From: an uncultured Polaribacter sp.
GTDB taxonomy: Bacteria; Bacteroidota; Bacteroidia; Flavobacteriales; Flavobacteriaceae
Length of the DNA stretch: 64,000 nucleotides
Assembly (NCBI RefSeq): GCF_947497695.1
Contig: NZ_CANMHM010000003.1
Coordinates: 310,001 to 374,000 of the forward strand
Direction of reading: 5' to 3'
Below are positions 1-10,233 of this stretch, one piece after another. Under the pieces are notes generated by a model. That model was not told the origin of the DNA, searched no databases, and worked only from the letters and a program-made list of their open reading frames with translations. Position numbers and translations under genes: made by a program. How positions within the stretch are numbered: position 1 is the first letter of the stretch; the number at the start of each line of letters is the position of its first letter.

Positions 1-2262
1 CTTCTTGATTCACTCGATAAAAAAGAATTTGATAAAATTGTTAAAATATATTTACAAAAAGAATATGGATTTAAAAAAGTTGTTTTTACTGACGGTAAAG
101 ATGATGTTGGACTAGATATTAGAGTTTTTGATTTTGAAGGTCAGAATATACAATACCAATTAACGGTACAGAAGTCGAAAAGTCAAAGTGAAATGTATTC
201 ATTTACAAAAAAAGTAATTGAAGATGTCGAAAAAGCTAAAATTAATGTTTCTGAATTTGATTCAAAAGACAAACTTATTTTCTTTTATTCTAAAAAATTA
301 ACAAATAAGAGAATTAGAAACTTACAAGGAATTGCATTTAAAGAGCATTCTATAAACCTTGAGATAATAGACGCTAATCGCATTGCTGAAGAAGCTGAAA
401 ACATAATTGAAATTCAATCTGAACTTTATAAGATTAACGAGTTAGATAAATTTAAAGTTGATAATAGTTCATTTGACAACAACTTACTTTATGACCTATT
501 ATCATTTGGTAAACCTACAGAGTTTAAAACCCAAATCATTGATTCATTTGTTTTACAGCTATTCTTTATAAAAGAAAATCTTGAAAAGAAAGAAGTTAAG
601 GAAGCTTGTGAAAATCAATTTCAAGTAAAAGAAAATGATGTTTTTTACAATAAATTAATAAATAGGTTTTTATCAGAAAAAAGAATTATAAAAAATAAAA
701 CTTTAGGCAATTATAGTTTAACAAGTGATGAAAAAAACAGATTAGACTCAAGAAATAAAGAATTTGAACTAGAAAAAAAATTATTCATTAAAAATGTAAT
801 TGAAATACTTACAAAGTACAATCAAGAACAAGACGTTGACAATTATATTATACAATTAAAACAACTTTATATAGATAACTTTAATTCAGATTTATCCGAT
901 GCTTTAAAAAATGACGAAGAATTTCACATATTTAGTATGTGTAGAGATTTTGTTAAATTTATTGAAATCAAAATAAAGAATAAATCTAAAGCTAAAGAGT
1001 TATCTAAAGAGCTTTTAAAATTTTGTGTAAATAATAAGTTTATACAAAAAATTGCAGCGAGTAAAGTTTACTCTAGTAGAATTGATAATTCTCGCCTTGA
1101 AAATTATTTAAATAACAAAAAGAAAATTTTTATAGATACAGCTATTGGATTAAATAGTTTATGCTATTTTTTTAATCCTAAAATAGATTATCAAAATTAT
1201 TTTTATAGAGCAACAAAAAACTTAATAGAGTTTGCTAAGAATGAAAATATTAAACTATATATTTCTCAAAGATATGTATGGGAAATGCAAAGTCAAATAA
1301 ATGATGCTTTCAACTTAGTTCCTTTTACATTAATACCTCAATTTGAACATCTTGGCTCTTCAAGAAATATTTTCTACAACTTTTTTAATTTTTTAAAAAA
1401 AACAGATAATATAGATGATAATATAAATTTTAAAGATTTTCTTGAAAAATTTGGATTTAGAGAACGAAGTGGCTCAAAGTCTTTTCAATCTATAATTCTT
1501 AATTCTCTTTCTCAAATTCAAATAGAAGAACAAGTAATAGAAAAAGTTTACAATATTGAGGAAGCTAACAAAATATTCAGTGACTCATTATTAAAATTAC
1601 ATAAACAAAAATCAAGTTTTACTCAAAGTAATGATAGTATTATGTTAGAGTTTCTTGCTGATGACGATGTAGAAGTTCATCCACTTCAACCTGTTTTTCT
1701 AACTTGGGATAGAGCGTTTTTCGAATCTCACGTAGCTTATAATAAAAAATTTCCAAAATCTCAAGATTGGCTGATGTTATCGCCAAATAAACTAGTTGAT
1801 GTTTATAGTATCTTAAAATTTTCTATAAATTCTGAAACAGTAACAGAAAATTTATTAGCATTAATTTCTGATGATATAATACAAAACACATATTCTCTTG
1901 TGGACACATTATCAATTGTATTAAATCCAAATGATGATGTGGGATTAGAATATTCTACAAAATTGGCAAAAATAAGAGAGTCAGAAATAAACAAATTAAA
2001 TTCAGAAGATGTAACAAGACCTGAAAACTTTGAAGGAGAAGCTGTTATCGATGATATTTTCTTTAAGTTAACGACATATTATAAAGATTCTGAAAGTAAA
2101 CTAAATGATTTTAAAAATTTATTTACTCAGAAAATTTATATGGAAAAAGTAATAGAAGTATTAATCAAAACAGTAGCTGATTTTTATAAAAACAAATTCT
2201 TAAATGATAATGTTATATCCGAATTTGACAAATTAATTGAAATAGCTAATAAAGAAAGGTAA
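1..2262 (+). CDS. Large accessory protein, 5'-truncated: restriction-endonuclease-like N-terminus and PIN-like C-terminus
   Basis: The reading frame is open from the first base of the window, so the start lies upstream; 753 residues are visible and the ATG at 193 is only an internal Met. Numbering from base 1, residues about 20-60 contain a GLDIR motif (Asp39) followed by Q53..Q57-K58, which resembles the D...(E/Q)xK core of Mrr-type PD-(D/E)XK nucleases, although the E/Q-x-K spacing is not exact. Residues about 150-260 look like a helical or winged-helix linker. The C-terminal part has a PIN-like pattern of spaced acidic residues: Asp379 (IFIDT), Glu428 (YVWEM), Asp545 (SNDSIM), Asp570 (LTWDRAF). 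A role as a two-nuclease defence or RNA/DNA-processing protein is inference. It is followed by a long imperfect palindrome and is more AT-rich than the housekeeping genes nearby, consistent with accessory DNA. I do not recognise a named family. Confidence 0.6.
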   Translation, partial: LLDSLDKKEFDKIVKIYLQKEYGFKKVVFTDGKDDVGLDIRVFDFEGQNIQYQLTVQKSKSQSEMYSFTKKVIEDVEKAKINVSEFDSKDKLIFFYSKKLTNKRIRNLQGIAFKEHSINLEIIDANRIAEEAENIIEIQSELYKINELDKFKVDNSSFDNNLLYDLLSFGKPTEFKTQIIDSFVLQLFFIKENLEKKEVKEACENQFQVKENDVFYNKLINRFLSEKRIIKNKTLGNYSLTSDEKNRLDSRNKEFELEKKLFIKNVIEILTKYNQEQDVDNYIIQLKQLYIDNFNSDLSDALKNDEEFHIFSMCRDFVKFIEIKIKNKSKAKELSKELLKFCVNNKFIQKIAASKVYSSRIDNSRLENYLNNKKKIFIDTAIGLNSLCYFFNPKIDYQNYFYRATKNLIEFAKNENIKLYISQRYVWEMQSQINDAFNLVPFTLIPQFEHLGSSRNIFYNFFNFLKKTDNIDDNINFKDFLEKFGFRERSGSKSFQSIILNSLSQIQIEEQVIEKVYNIEEANKIFSDSLLKLHKQKSSFTQSNDSIMLEFLADDDVEVHPLQPVFLTWDRAFFESHVAYNKKFPKSQDWLMLSPNKLVDVYSILKFSINSETVTENLLALISDDIIQNTYSLVDTLSIVLNPNDDVGLEYSTKLAKIRESEINKLNSEDVTRPENFEGEAVIDDIFFKLTTYYKDSESKLNDFKNLFTQKIYMEKVIEVLIKTVADFYKNKFLNDNVISEFDKLIEIANKER

Positions 2263-2268
2263 AAGCAC

Positions 2269-2400
2269 TGTTGGCAACACCATATATAATTTATTGCTAG
2301 TTTTAGCCTACTTACGAAAATCCTAGCGGATTTTCTATTCGGTTTTTATTTGCTAACTTTAGTACTTAAACCACGCAACAAACCATACACCAAACGTTCA
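2269..2400. repeat. Long imperfect palindromic intergenic element (attC-like in shape)
   Basis: The stretch starts with GTTGGCAACACC and ends with CATACACCAAACGTT, and has a near-perfect inner hairpin GAAAATCC-TAGC-GGATTTTC at about 2318-2337. The outer arms pair only partly (TTGCTAGTTTTAG against the complement of CTTAAACCACGCAA). The shape recalls integron attC sites, which are long imperfect palindromes placed directly after a gene's stop codon, but the canonical RYYYAAC/GTTRRRY core sites are not clear. It lies immediately after the accessory gene. Confidence 0.4.
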
Positions 2401-2434
2401 AAAAAGAAATTTCTCAACTACGAAACTAAAAAAA

Positions 2435-2776
2435 ATGATAAGAATATACCACAATCCAAGATGTAGAAAATCTAGAGAAGGTTTAGAAATTTTAGAAAAC
2501 TCAAAAAAAGAGTTTAAAGTTGTAAAATATTTAGATGAAATTCCATCAGAAAAAGAATTGACTAATATTATTCAATTATTAGGCATCACTCCTATTCAAT
2601 TAGTACGTAAAACAGAAAAAATCTGGAAAGAAAACTACAAAGGGAAAGAAATGTCTGATGCTGAAATTATAAAAGCGATGCTTGACAATCCTAAATTGAT
2701 TGAACGCCCAATTGTTATCAATAATAACAAAGCTGTTATTGGCAGACCACCAGAAGATATTTTATCAATTATTTAA
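2435..2776 (+). CDS. arsC: ArsC/Spx-family arsenate reductase-like protein
   Basis: A 113-residue cytoplasmic thioredoxin-fold protein, the usual length for the glutaredoxin-dependent ArsC family, which reduces arsenate to arsenite. The N-terminus HNPRCRKSR carries the single active-site Cys10. Further family features are RKTEKIWKENYKGK, with the Arg after the central helix, and the C-terminal RPIVINNNKAVIGRPPEDI block, which contributes the arsenate-binding arginines and the cis-Pro (RP). Many Flavobacteria carry this gene alone, without an ars operon, and here too no arsenite pump or ArsR regulator is next to it, so the true substrate could be something other than arsenate. The ATG at 2435 gives the standard N-terminus. 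It converges with the ABC-F gene across a shared terminator. Confidence 0.85.
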   Translation: MIRIYHNPRCRKSREGLEILENSKKEFKVVKYLDEIPSEKELTNIIQLLGITPIQLVRKTEKIWKENYKGKEMSDAEIIKAMLDNPKLIERPIVINNNKAVIGRPPEDILSII

Positions 2777-2786
2777 AACAAAGCAT

Positions 2787-2819
2787 AAAAAAAAGGAAGC
2801 CAAGTAGCCTCCTTTTTTT
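2787..2819. terminator. Bidirectional intrinsic terminator between arsC and the ABC-F gene
   Basis: An A-run, a GGAAGC/GCCTCC stem with one mismatch and a T-run sit between two convergent genes. The A-run on one side and T-run on the other let it work in both directions. Confidence 0.75.
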
Positions 2820-2825
2820 ACTTTT

Positions 2826-4448
<1,623 letters not shown>

Positions 4449-4457
4449 TTAATTTTT

Positions 4458-4481
4458 AAATTTGTGCAAAAGTACAAATTT
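4458..4481 (-). promoter_or_regulatory. Promoter of the ABC-F gene with overlapping palindrome
   Basis: On the minus strand TACTTTTG (4467-4474) matches the Bacteroidetes -7 box TAnnTTTG, about 20 nt before the ATG. A perfect inverted repeat, AAATTTGT (4458-4465) and ACAAATTT (4474-4481), flanks the box, as an operator would. Confidence 0.55.
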
Positions 4482-4599
4482 GATTTATCTTTTATGCTTG
4501 GTTTGTAAATGCTTTTGAATAAAATATTTCTAACTTTTTTAGCTCTTTTTTAAGAACTTTTTTAACAACGAATTAACAACAATAGCACTAATGAATACC

Positions 4600-4607
4600 T
4601 AGATTTG
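4600..4607 (+). promoter_or_regulatory. Candidate -7 promoter box for the thioredoxin-fold lipoprotein
   Basis: TAGATTTG matches TAnnTTTG and lies 25 nt before the ATG at 4633. No TTG is seen at the expected -33 distance. Confidence 0.45.
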
Positions 4608-4632
4608 TATTAGATATTTCAACGAGTATAGA

Positions 4633-6024
4633 ATGATTAAATATTTAATTCGACTTCTCTTATTAATCGTTATTACCGCTTTTGTAAGTTGTGATAACAA
4701 TTCTAATGATACTACAACATATTTTGGAGGTAAAATTATAAACCCTAAATCTAAATTTGTGGTATTATTTTATATGGATAAAGTAATTGATACTTTATTT
4801 ATAGATTCTGAAAACAAGTTTCTTGGAAAACTAGAAAATGTTAAAGAAGGTTTGTATTATTTTAAACATGGTGTAGAAAATCAATCTATTTATCTAGAAC
4901 CTAAAGATAGCTTAATGTTGCGTTTAAACACTTGGGATTTTGATGAATCTATTGTCTTTGCTGGCAAAGGTGCTGAAAGAAATAACATATTAATTGATTG
5001 TTTTTTAGAAAATGAAAAAGACAATAAAAAGTTTTATCAATTATATAAATTAGAACCAAATAATTTTTTAGATAAAGTAAATAAAATGATTACTTTAAAA
5101 GAAAAGGCATATCAAAAATACATTGAAAATCATCCAAATGAAACCATTGATTTTAAAAATGTTTTAAAAATAGCACTTACTTACCCTCTTTTTTCTAGAA
5201 TTGAAAGATATCCTATTGTTCATTTTAAAAAAAATGAGAAAGAAGCCTTTCATAGAATTACTGACTCTTTTTACACACATAGAAAATCAATCAACATTAA
5301 TAATGATGCCTTAATGTATTACCCTCCTTACTCTCAGTATGTAAGAAATTTTTTATACAATACCACTTATGCATTAGGACACCAACCAATGACTAACGAA
5401 TACTCTTCTGATTTTACAGTAGATTTATTAAATACTATAGATAAAAATATAAAATCTAAAGAGTCTAAAAATGCCTTTTTAAAGCAAACAGTTATTGGTC
5501 ATTTCTTTAAAAAATCTAGTTGTAAAGTTAACAAAAAAGCATTTAATACTTATTTTAATTTAAGTACAAATGCTGATGATAAAAACCATGTAAAACAGTT
5601 ATTATTAGATAATGAAGCCTTGCACAAAGGTCATAGAATTAAAAACTTTACTGTTCATAAATCTGATAGTGAATTTAAAAGTATTGAAGAAGTTATTAGG
5701 AATAAAAATACTTTTTTGTTCTTTTGGAGTAGAGATTATATTACACCTAATTACATAGCAAAAAGAATTAATTATTTATCCAATAAGTTTCCTGAGGTTC
5801 AATTTATTGAAATTGAAATAAACGGGAGTCAGAATAATACAATTCACGATTTAGAAGCTAAAAATCAATTTTTTATAACTCAAGAAAATGAGGCAAATAA
5901 ATTTTTAACAAGTAAAATGCCTAGAGTTGTTATTGTTAATAAAAAAGGAATTGTAACCAATGGTTTTGCCACTATTTCTTCAAGAAAATTAAATAGAGAC
6001 TTACAAGAATTAACTAAATACTAA
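4633..6024 (+). CDS. Thioredoxin-fold lipoprotein lacking the CxxC motif (DUF4369-like N-terminus)
   Basis: 463 residues. The N-terminus is a hydrophobic segment ending in AFVSC, a lipobox-like cleavage site, so the protein is probably anchored in the cell envelope. Residues about 25-120 resemble the beta-rich DUF4369 domain that precedes TlpA-like domains in Bacteroidetes. A helical middle follows. The last 130 residues have the AhpC/TlpA thioredoxin layout (HRIKNFTVHK, then NTFLFFWSRDYITPNY, then a late MPRVVIVNKKG with the cis-Pro position). The redox CxxC expected after FFW is replaced by SRDY, so the domain should be redox-inactive. It stands alone between an ABC-F gene and a helicase gene; substrate or partner unknown. 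Confidence 0.75.
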   Translation: MIKYLIRLLLLIVITAFVSCDNNSNDTTTYFGGKIINPKSKFVVLFYMDKVIDTLFIDSENKFLGKLENVKEGLYYFKHGVENQSIYLEPKDSLMLRLNTWDFDESIVFAGKGAERNNILIDCFLENEKDNKKFYQLYKLEPNNFLDKVNKMITLKEKAYQKYIENHPNETIDFKNVLKIALTYPLFSRIERYPIVHFKKNEKEAFHRITDSFYTHRKSININNDALMYYPPYSQYVRNFLYNTTYALGHQPMTNEYSSDFTVDLLNTIDKNIKSKESKNAFLKQTVIGHFFKKSSCKVNKKAFNTYFNLSTNADDKNHVKQLLLDNEALHKGHRIKNFTVHKSDSEFKSIEEVIRNKNTFLFFWSRDYITPNYIAKRINYLSNKFPEVQFIEIEINGSQNNTIHDLEAKNQFFITQENEANKFLTSKMPRVVIVNKKGIVTNGFATISSRKLNRDLQELTKY

Positions 6025-6052
6025 TTCATTACGCTAGTCCAATTAATTTATG

Positions 6053-6060
6053 TAAATTTG
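6053..6060 (+). promoter_or_regulatory. Candidate -7 promoter box for the DEAD-box helicase
   Basis: TAAATTTG matches TAnnTTTG exactly. It leaves a leader of about 90 nt before the ATG at 6157, with a small CTGTG/CACAG hairpin (6133-6155) ending just before the start codon. Confidence 0.55.
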
Positions 6061-6156
6061 CCCGATTTTAATTTTGAGGTTAACTCATTAAGAATCAGTC
6101 CGAATTTATAATTGGATTTGCAGGTGGGCGTTCTGTGAATCTACAAAAAACACAGT

Positions 6157-7977
6157 ATGTCAACATTTTTAGAATTAGGTTTAAAAGAACCTATCAACAA
6201 AGCATTAACAGATTTAGGATATGAAAAACCAACTGTTATTCAAGAAAAAGCAATTCCTCAAATTATTTCATCAACAGAAGATTTAAAAGCATTTGCACAA
6301 ACAGGTACTGGTAAAACTGCTGCTTTTAGTTTGCCAATATTAGAACTTTTAGATTCAAGTCAAAGTAATGTACAAGCAATTATTTTATCACCAACAAGAG
6401 AACTTGCCGTTCAAATTGGTAATAACATTAAAGACTTTTGTAAATATTTACCAGATGTTAAAGTAGCAACAGTTTATGGAGGTTCTAGTATGGAAGATCA
6501 AATTAGAGCTTTAAAAAGAGGGGCTCAAATTGTGGTTGGTACTCCAGGTAGAACTGTAGATTTAATTAAAAGAAGAGCTTTAAAATTAGGAAACGTTCAA
6601 TGGTTAGTTTTAGATGAAGCTGATGAAATGTTAAACATGGGCTTTAAAGACGAATTAGATAAAGTTTTAGAAGCAACACCAGAATCTAAACAAACCTTAT
6701 TGTTTTCTGCCACTTTTCCAAGAGAAGTTGAGGCAATTGCAAGAAATTACATGACCAAACCAGTAGAAATTACTTCTGGTGAAAAAAATTCTGGTTCAGA
6801 AAACGTAACACATGAATATTATGGTGTAACAGAAAGAACACGTTACCCTGCTTTAAAAAGAATTGCAGATTTAAACCCAGATATTTATGCAATTATTTTT
6901 TGTAGAACTCGTAGAGAAACACAAGAAGTTGCAGACAATTTAATTAGAGATGGTTATAGTGCAGATTCTTTACATGGAGATTTATCTCAAGGACAGAGAG
7001 ATTCTGTGATGGGTAAATTTAGAAAAAGAACAATTAAAATACTAGTTGCTACAGATGTTGCTGCTCGTGGATTAGATGTAAACGAATTAACACATGTCTT
7101 AAACCATAAATTACCAGATCAAATAGAAAACTATACCCACAGAAGTGGTAGAACTGGTAGAGCTGGTAATAAAGGTATTTCTATTGTTTTAGTTAACGGA
7201 AAAGAAAAAGGAAAATTAAGACAGATAGAAAGAATTATTAAAAGTAAATTTATTGAAGGTAAAGTACCTTCTGGTAAAGAAATTATAAAAAATCAATTAA
7301 TGAATTTAATTGATAAGGTTCAAAATACGGAAGTAAATGAATCTGAAATGGAAGAATTTTTACCTAGTATTTACGAAAAACTAGAAGATTTAGATAGAGA
7401 GGCGTTAATTAAAAAGTTTGTTTCTTTAGAGTTTAATACCATGTTAAAGTATTATGAAAACTCTAAAGATTTAAATAATTTATCTTCTAGAGACAATTCT
7501 AGAGCAAGAACCGTGAATGAAAACATGACACGTTTCTTTATCAATATTGGTAGAAAAGATAGCTTAAACCCAGGTAAATTAATTGGTTTAATTAACGACC
7601 AAAATATTGGTGACAAAGTGGAAATTGGTTCTATTGATATTTTAGATACTTTTTCTTTCTTTGAATTAGACAAAAACTTTGAAGACAAAACTTTAGAAGC
7701 ATTTGCTAGCAATCAGCCAGATTTTAGTGGACGCTCAGTAAACATAGAAATTACTAAAAAAGAACGTTCTGGTGGTGGCAGAAGAGGAGGTAGAAAACCT
7801 TTTGGTAAAAAAGATGGTGGTTTTGGAAGAAGAAGAGGATCTGAAGGAGGTTCTTCTAGAGCAAGATCAGACAGACGTTCTTCTGATAGGCCAGACAGAG
7901 CTAGTAGAAATTCTGGAAGTGGATCTGGTGAAAGAAGATCTTCTGCAGGTTTTGGAAGAAAGCGTAGAGAAAGTTAA
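6157..7977 (+). CDS. DEAD-box ATP-dependent RNA helicase (DeaD/CsdA type)
   Basis: 606 residues. All core helicase motifs are present in order: Q motif region (KPTVIQEKAIPQI), Walker A AQTGTGKTAAF, PTRELAVQ, TPGR, DEAD (VLDEADEML), SAT, then RGLD and HRSGRTGRAG in the second RecA domain. After about residue 440 comes a DbpA/CsdA-type RNA-binding fold (RFFINIGRKDSLNPGKLIG), and the last 75 residues are an RG-rich, Arg/Ser-rich basic tail that binds RNA non-specifically. This arrangement is that of DeaD/CsdA, which unwinds RNA in ribosome assembly and mRNA turnover, often induced by cold. A leader of about 90 nt precedes it and an intrinsic terminator follows, so it is a single-gene unit. Confidence 0.95.
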   Translation: MSTFLELGLKEPINKALTDLGYEKPTVIQEKAIPQIISSTEDLKAFAQTGTGKTAAFSLPILELLDSSQSNVQAIILSPTRELAVQIGNNIKDFCKYLPDVKVATVYGGSSMEDQIRALKRGAQIVVGTPGRTVDLIKRRALKLGNVQWLVLDEADEMLNMGFKDELDKVLEATPESKQTLLFSATFPREVEAIARNYMTKPVEITSGEKNSGSENVTHEYYGVTERTRYPALKRIADLNPDIYAIIFCRTRRETQEVADNLIRDGYSADSLHGDLSQGQRDSVMGKFRKRTIKILVATDVAARGLDVNELTHVLNHKLPDQIENYTHRSGRTGRAGNKGISIVLVNGKEKGKLRQIERIIKSKFIEGKVPSGKEIIKNQLMNLIDKVQNTEVNESEMEEFLPSIYEKLEDLDREALIKKFVSLEFNTMLKYYENSKDLNNLSSRDNSRARTVNENMTRFFINIGRKDSLNPGKLIGLINDQNIGDKVEIGSIDILDTFSFFELDKNFEDKTLEAFASNQPDFSGRSVNIEITKKERSGGGRRGGRKPFGKKDGGFGRRRGSEGGSSRARSDRRSSDRPDRASRNSGSGSGERRSSAGFGRKRRES

Positions 7978-7998
7978 TCAACTTTATAAAATTACTCG

Positions 7999-8034
7999 AT
8001 CCTCATCATATTAAAATGATGGGGATTTTTTTTT
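7999..8034 (+). terminator. Intrinsic terminator after the helicase gene
   Basis: ATCCTCATCAT pairs with ATGATGGGGAT (one G-T pair) around a short loop and is followed by nine T residues. Confidence 0.85.
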
Positions 8035-8193
8035 GAAAGTATATTGGCAGCTAAAATTTTAAAAATAAGAGCTGTTTTTAATGAAACAAGATTATTTTGC
8101 CTTGTTTTAACGGAAAACTCTTGTCTCTTTTATCAGACAATAATGAGTTTTTAATTAATGAAAAGTATCATTTTATAAAGTTTCACTACTTTT

Positions 8194-9273
8194 TTAAAGT
8201 TTAAAAATCTGATAATCTGCACTCCCCTCTTTTAATATATTTTCTGTTCTATCAGAATGTGTGTCTGTAATAAATATTTGTCCAAATTCATCATTATTAA
8301 CCAAATCGATAATTTGAGCAACTCTTTTTTCATCTAATTTATCAAAAATATCATCTAGTAATAGTATAGGAGTTAAATTGGCTTGTTTTTTAATAAATTC
8401 AAATTGAGCCAACTTTAAAGCTATCAAGTAAGATTTTTGTTGTCCTTGAGAACCAAACTTTTTAATTGAGTACTCTCCTATTTCAAAACTTAAATCATCT
8501 TTATGTATGCCTGAAGTAGTATATTGTATCAGCTTGTCTTTAGGTAACGAATTCTGCAATAAATCTTTCATTAAAAAATCATGCAATTGACTTTTATACA
8601 AAAGATTAACGCTTTCTTTATCCCCAGAAATTATCTGATATTTTTCATTAAAAATAGGGATAAACTCTTCTAAAAAAGCTTTTCTAACCTCATAAATTTT
8701 AGTACCATAATTGGCTAATTGTTCATCGTAAACACTCAAATTTAAAGCATCAAAAGTTCTATTTGCTGCAAAATATTTTAACAAAGCATTTCTTTGACTT
8801 AGCACTTTGTTGTAAGACAATAAATCTTGTAAATAGTTTTTATTTTGTTGTGATATTACGCCATCAATAAACTTTCTTCTAGTATCACTACCTTCTGTTA
8901 CTAAATCTCTATCAGCAGGAGAAACAATTACCAAAGGCAACTGCCCTATATGTTCAGAAAACTTCTCGTAACTTTTTCCATTTCTTTTTAAAACCTTCTT
9001 TTGTCCTTTTTTAAGACTACATACAATTTTTTCGTTTCTATCATTTAAAACATAATCTCCTTCAATCATAAAAAAACCTTCACCATGTCTAATATTCTGA
9101 ATTGCGACAGCATTAAAGTAGCTTTTTGTAAAAGACAGATAATAAATGGCATCTAAAACATTGGTTTTACCAATACCATTATCGCCAACAAAACAGTTTA
9201 TTTTCTGCTGAAAATCAAAAGATTGAGAGGTAATGTTTTTAAAATTAAGTAAAGAAATTTTCTGTAAATACAT
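8194..9273 (-). CDS. recF: DNA replication and repair protein RecF
   Basis: 359 residues, the normal RecF length. It has a Walker A (GDNGIGKTN) near residue 31, an SMC-like signature [16 protein letters not shown] near residue 280 and a Walker [15 protein letters not shown]. RecF loads RecA at gaps with RecO and RecR in the cytoplasm. It is not next to dnaA, dnaN or gyrB here, so this is not the replication-origin cluster found in many bacteria. It is transcribed divergently from the TPR gene, with 115 bp between the two start codons. Confidence 0.96.
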   Translation of the reverse strand: MYLQKISLLNFKNITSQSFDFQQKINCFVGDNGIGKTNVLDAIYYLSFTKSYFNAVAIQNIRHGEGFFMIEGDYVLNDRNEKIVCSLKKGQKKVLKRNGKSYEKFSEHIGQLPLVIVSPADRDLVTEGSDTRRKFIDGVISQQNKNYLQDLLSYNKVLSQRNALLKYFAANRTFDALNLSVYDEQLANYGTKIYEVRKAFLEEFIPIFNEKYQIISGDKESVNLLYKSQLHDFLMKDLLQNSLPKDKLIQYTTSGIHKDDLSFEIGEYSIKKFGSQGQQKSYLIALKLAQFEFIKKQANLTPILLLDDIFDKLDEKRVAQIIDLVNNDEFGQIFITDTHSDRTENILKEGSADYQIFKL

Positions 9274-9356
9274 GAATACGTTTTGATATTGAAAAAGATT
9301 TGCAAATTATTGAAAATTTAGGGAATTATCCGCTTTTAAAATCCAATTAAAAAAAC

Positions 9357-9364
9357 TATTTTTG
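9357..9364 (+). promoter_or_regulatory. Promoter -7 box of the TPR gene
   Basis: TATTTTTG matches TAnnTTTG and sits 24 nt before the ATG at 9389. An in-frame TTG at 9362 lies inside this box and therefore cannot be the translation start. Confidence 0.6.
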
Positions 9365-9388
9365 TCGCCACTAATTTTTAAGAAAACA

Positions 9389-10153
9389 ATGGCAACTTAC
9401 AAGAAAAAATATAAAGCAGAGAGTAAAAAGGTAGAGAATCAAATAGACGAATCTGAATTTGAAACTGCTGGAGTATTAAATACTTTAGACGAAACTGCGT
9501 CAAAATCTGAGCAATGGATTGAAAAAAACAGCAAACCTTTGTTTTATAGTTTAGTGGGTATTGTTGTACTTTTCTTAGCCTATTTTGCATACACAAACTA
9601 TGTTGTTGCACCAAATGAAACAGAAGCTACTAACGAATTAGCTTTTCCTAGAAAATATTTTAACGAAGCACAAAATGGAGCTTCTGGGGTAGATTCTCTA
9701 TTAACTTTAGGTTTAGAGGGGGCAAATGGAAAGTATGGTTTTTTAGATATTGCAGAATCATTTAGTGGAACTGATGCAGGTAATTTAGCAAACTATTATG
9801 CTGGTATTTCTTATTTAAAATTAAAAAAATACGATAAAGCAATTGAGTATTTAAGTGAATTTGATTCGGAAAATGCTGTTTTAGGTGCTGTTTCAAACGG
9901 AGCTATTGGAGACGCTTTTGCAGATATCAACCAACTAGAAGATGCCTTAGAATATTACGAAAAAGCAGCCAATGGAAAAAGTAACGATTTTACAACGCCT
10001 TTATTTTTGCACAAAGCAGGTATTACTGCAATGGAATTAAAAGATTTTAGTAAGGCTGAAAAATTATTTACTCAAATTAAAGAAAACTACTCTAAATCTG
10101 ACCAAGGTAAAGATGTAGAAAAATATATAGCTGCTGCAAAGTTCGCTCAATAA
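9389..10153 (+). CDS. Membrane-anchored tetratricopeptide-repeat protein
   Basis: 254 residues from the ATG at 9389. The frame is open to a TTG at 9362, but that codon overlaps the promoter and gives a non-conserved N-terminus. The N-terminal 45 residues are charged and cytoplasmic, followed by one membrane helix (LVGIVVLFLAYFAYTNYVV) and a periplasmic domain containing TPR units (YYAGISYLKLKKYDKAIEYL, ALEYYEKAANGK, AGITAMELKDFSKAEKLF). The layout is like YfgM, the ancillary SecYEG/BamB-linked TPR protein, but that role is inference. It is directly upstream of ribH, as is common in Flavobacteria. Confidence 0.85.
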   Translation: MATYKKKYKAESKKVENQIDESEFETAGVLNTLDETASKSEQWIEKNSKPLFYSLVGIVVLFLAYFAYTNYVVAPNETEATNELAFPRKYFNEAQNGASGVDSLLTLGLEGANGKYGFLDIAESFSGTDAGNLANYYAGISYLKLKKYDKAIEYLSEFDSENAVLGAVSNGAIGDAFADINQLEDALEYYEKAANGKSNDFTTPLFLHKAGITAMELKDFSKAEKLFTQIKENYSKSDQGKDVEKYIAAAKFAQ

Positions 10154-10156
10154 ATA

Positions 10157-10226
10157 GTTTTGAGTTTTAAGTTATAAAATTTTAGTTAAACTTTGTAACT
10201 AACAACTAAAAACTAAGAACTAAAAA
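10157..10226. repeat. Low-complexity imperfect inverted repeat
   Basis: The spacer before ribH consists of GTTTTGAGTTTTAAGTTA-type sequence followed by its rough reverse complement (TAACTAACAACTAAAAAC). No T-run follows, so it is not an obvious terminator. Confidence 0.5.
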
Positions 10227-10233
10227 CCAACAA

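Noticed and set aside
2269..2400. Canonical integron attC site
   Set aside because: The core sites RYYYAAC and GTTRRRY are not convincing and no integrase is present, so it is only called attC-like.
7772..8014. 80-residue plus-strand frame after the helicase gene
   Set aside because: It is the shifted frame of the RG-rich tail, low complexity.
8194..9273. Replication origin next to recF
   Set aside because: dnaA, dnaN and gyrB are absent nearby and no DnaA-box cluster is visible.
9362..9388. TTG start for the TPR protein
   Set aside because: It overlaps the promoter -7 box; the ATG at 9389 gives the proper N-terminus.
10154..10233. FMN riboswitch before ribH
   Set aside because: The spacer is a low-complexity inverted repeat without the conserved RFN elements.
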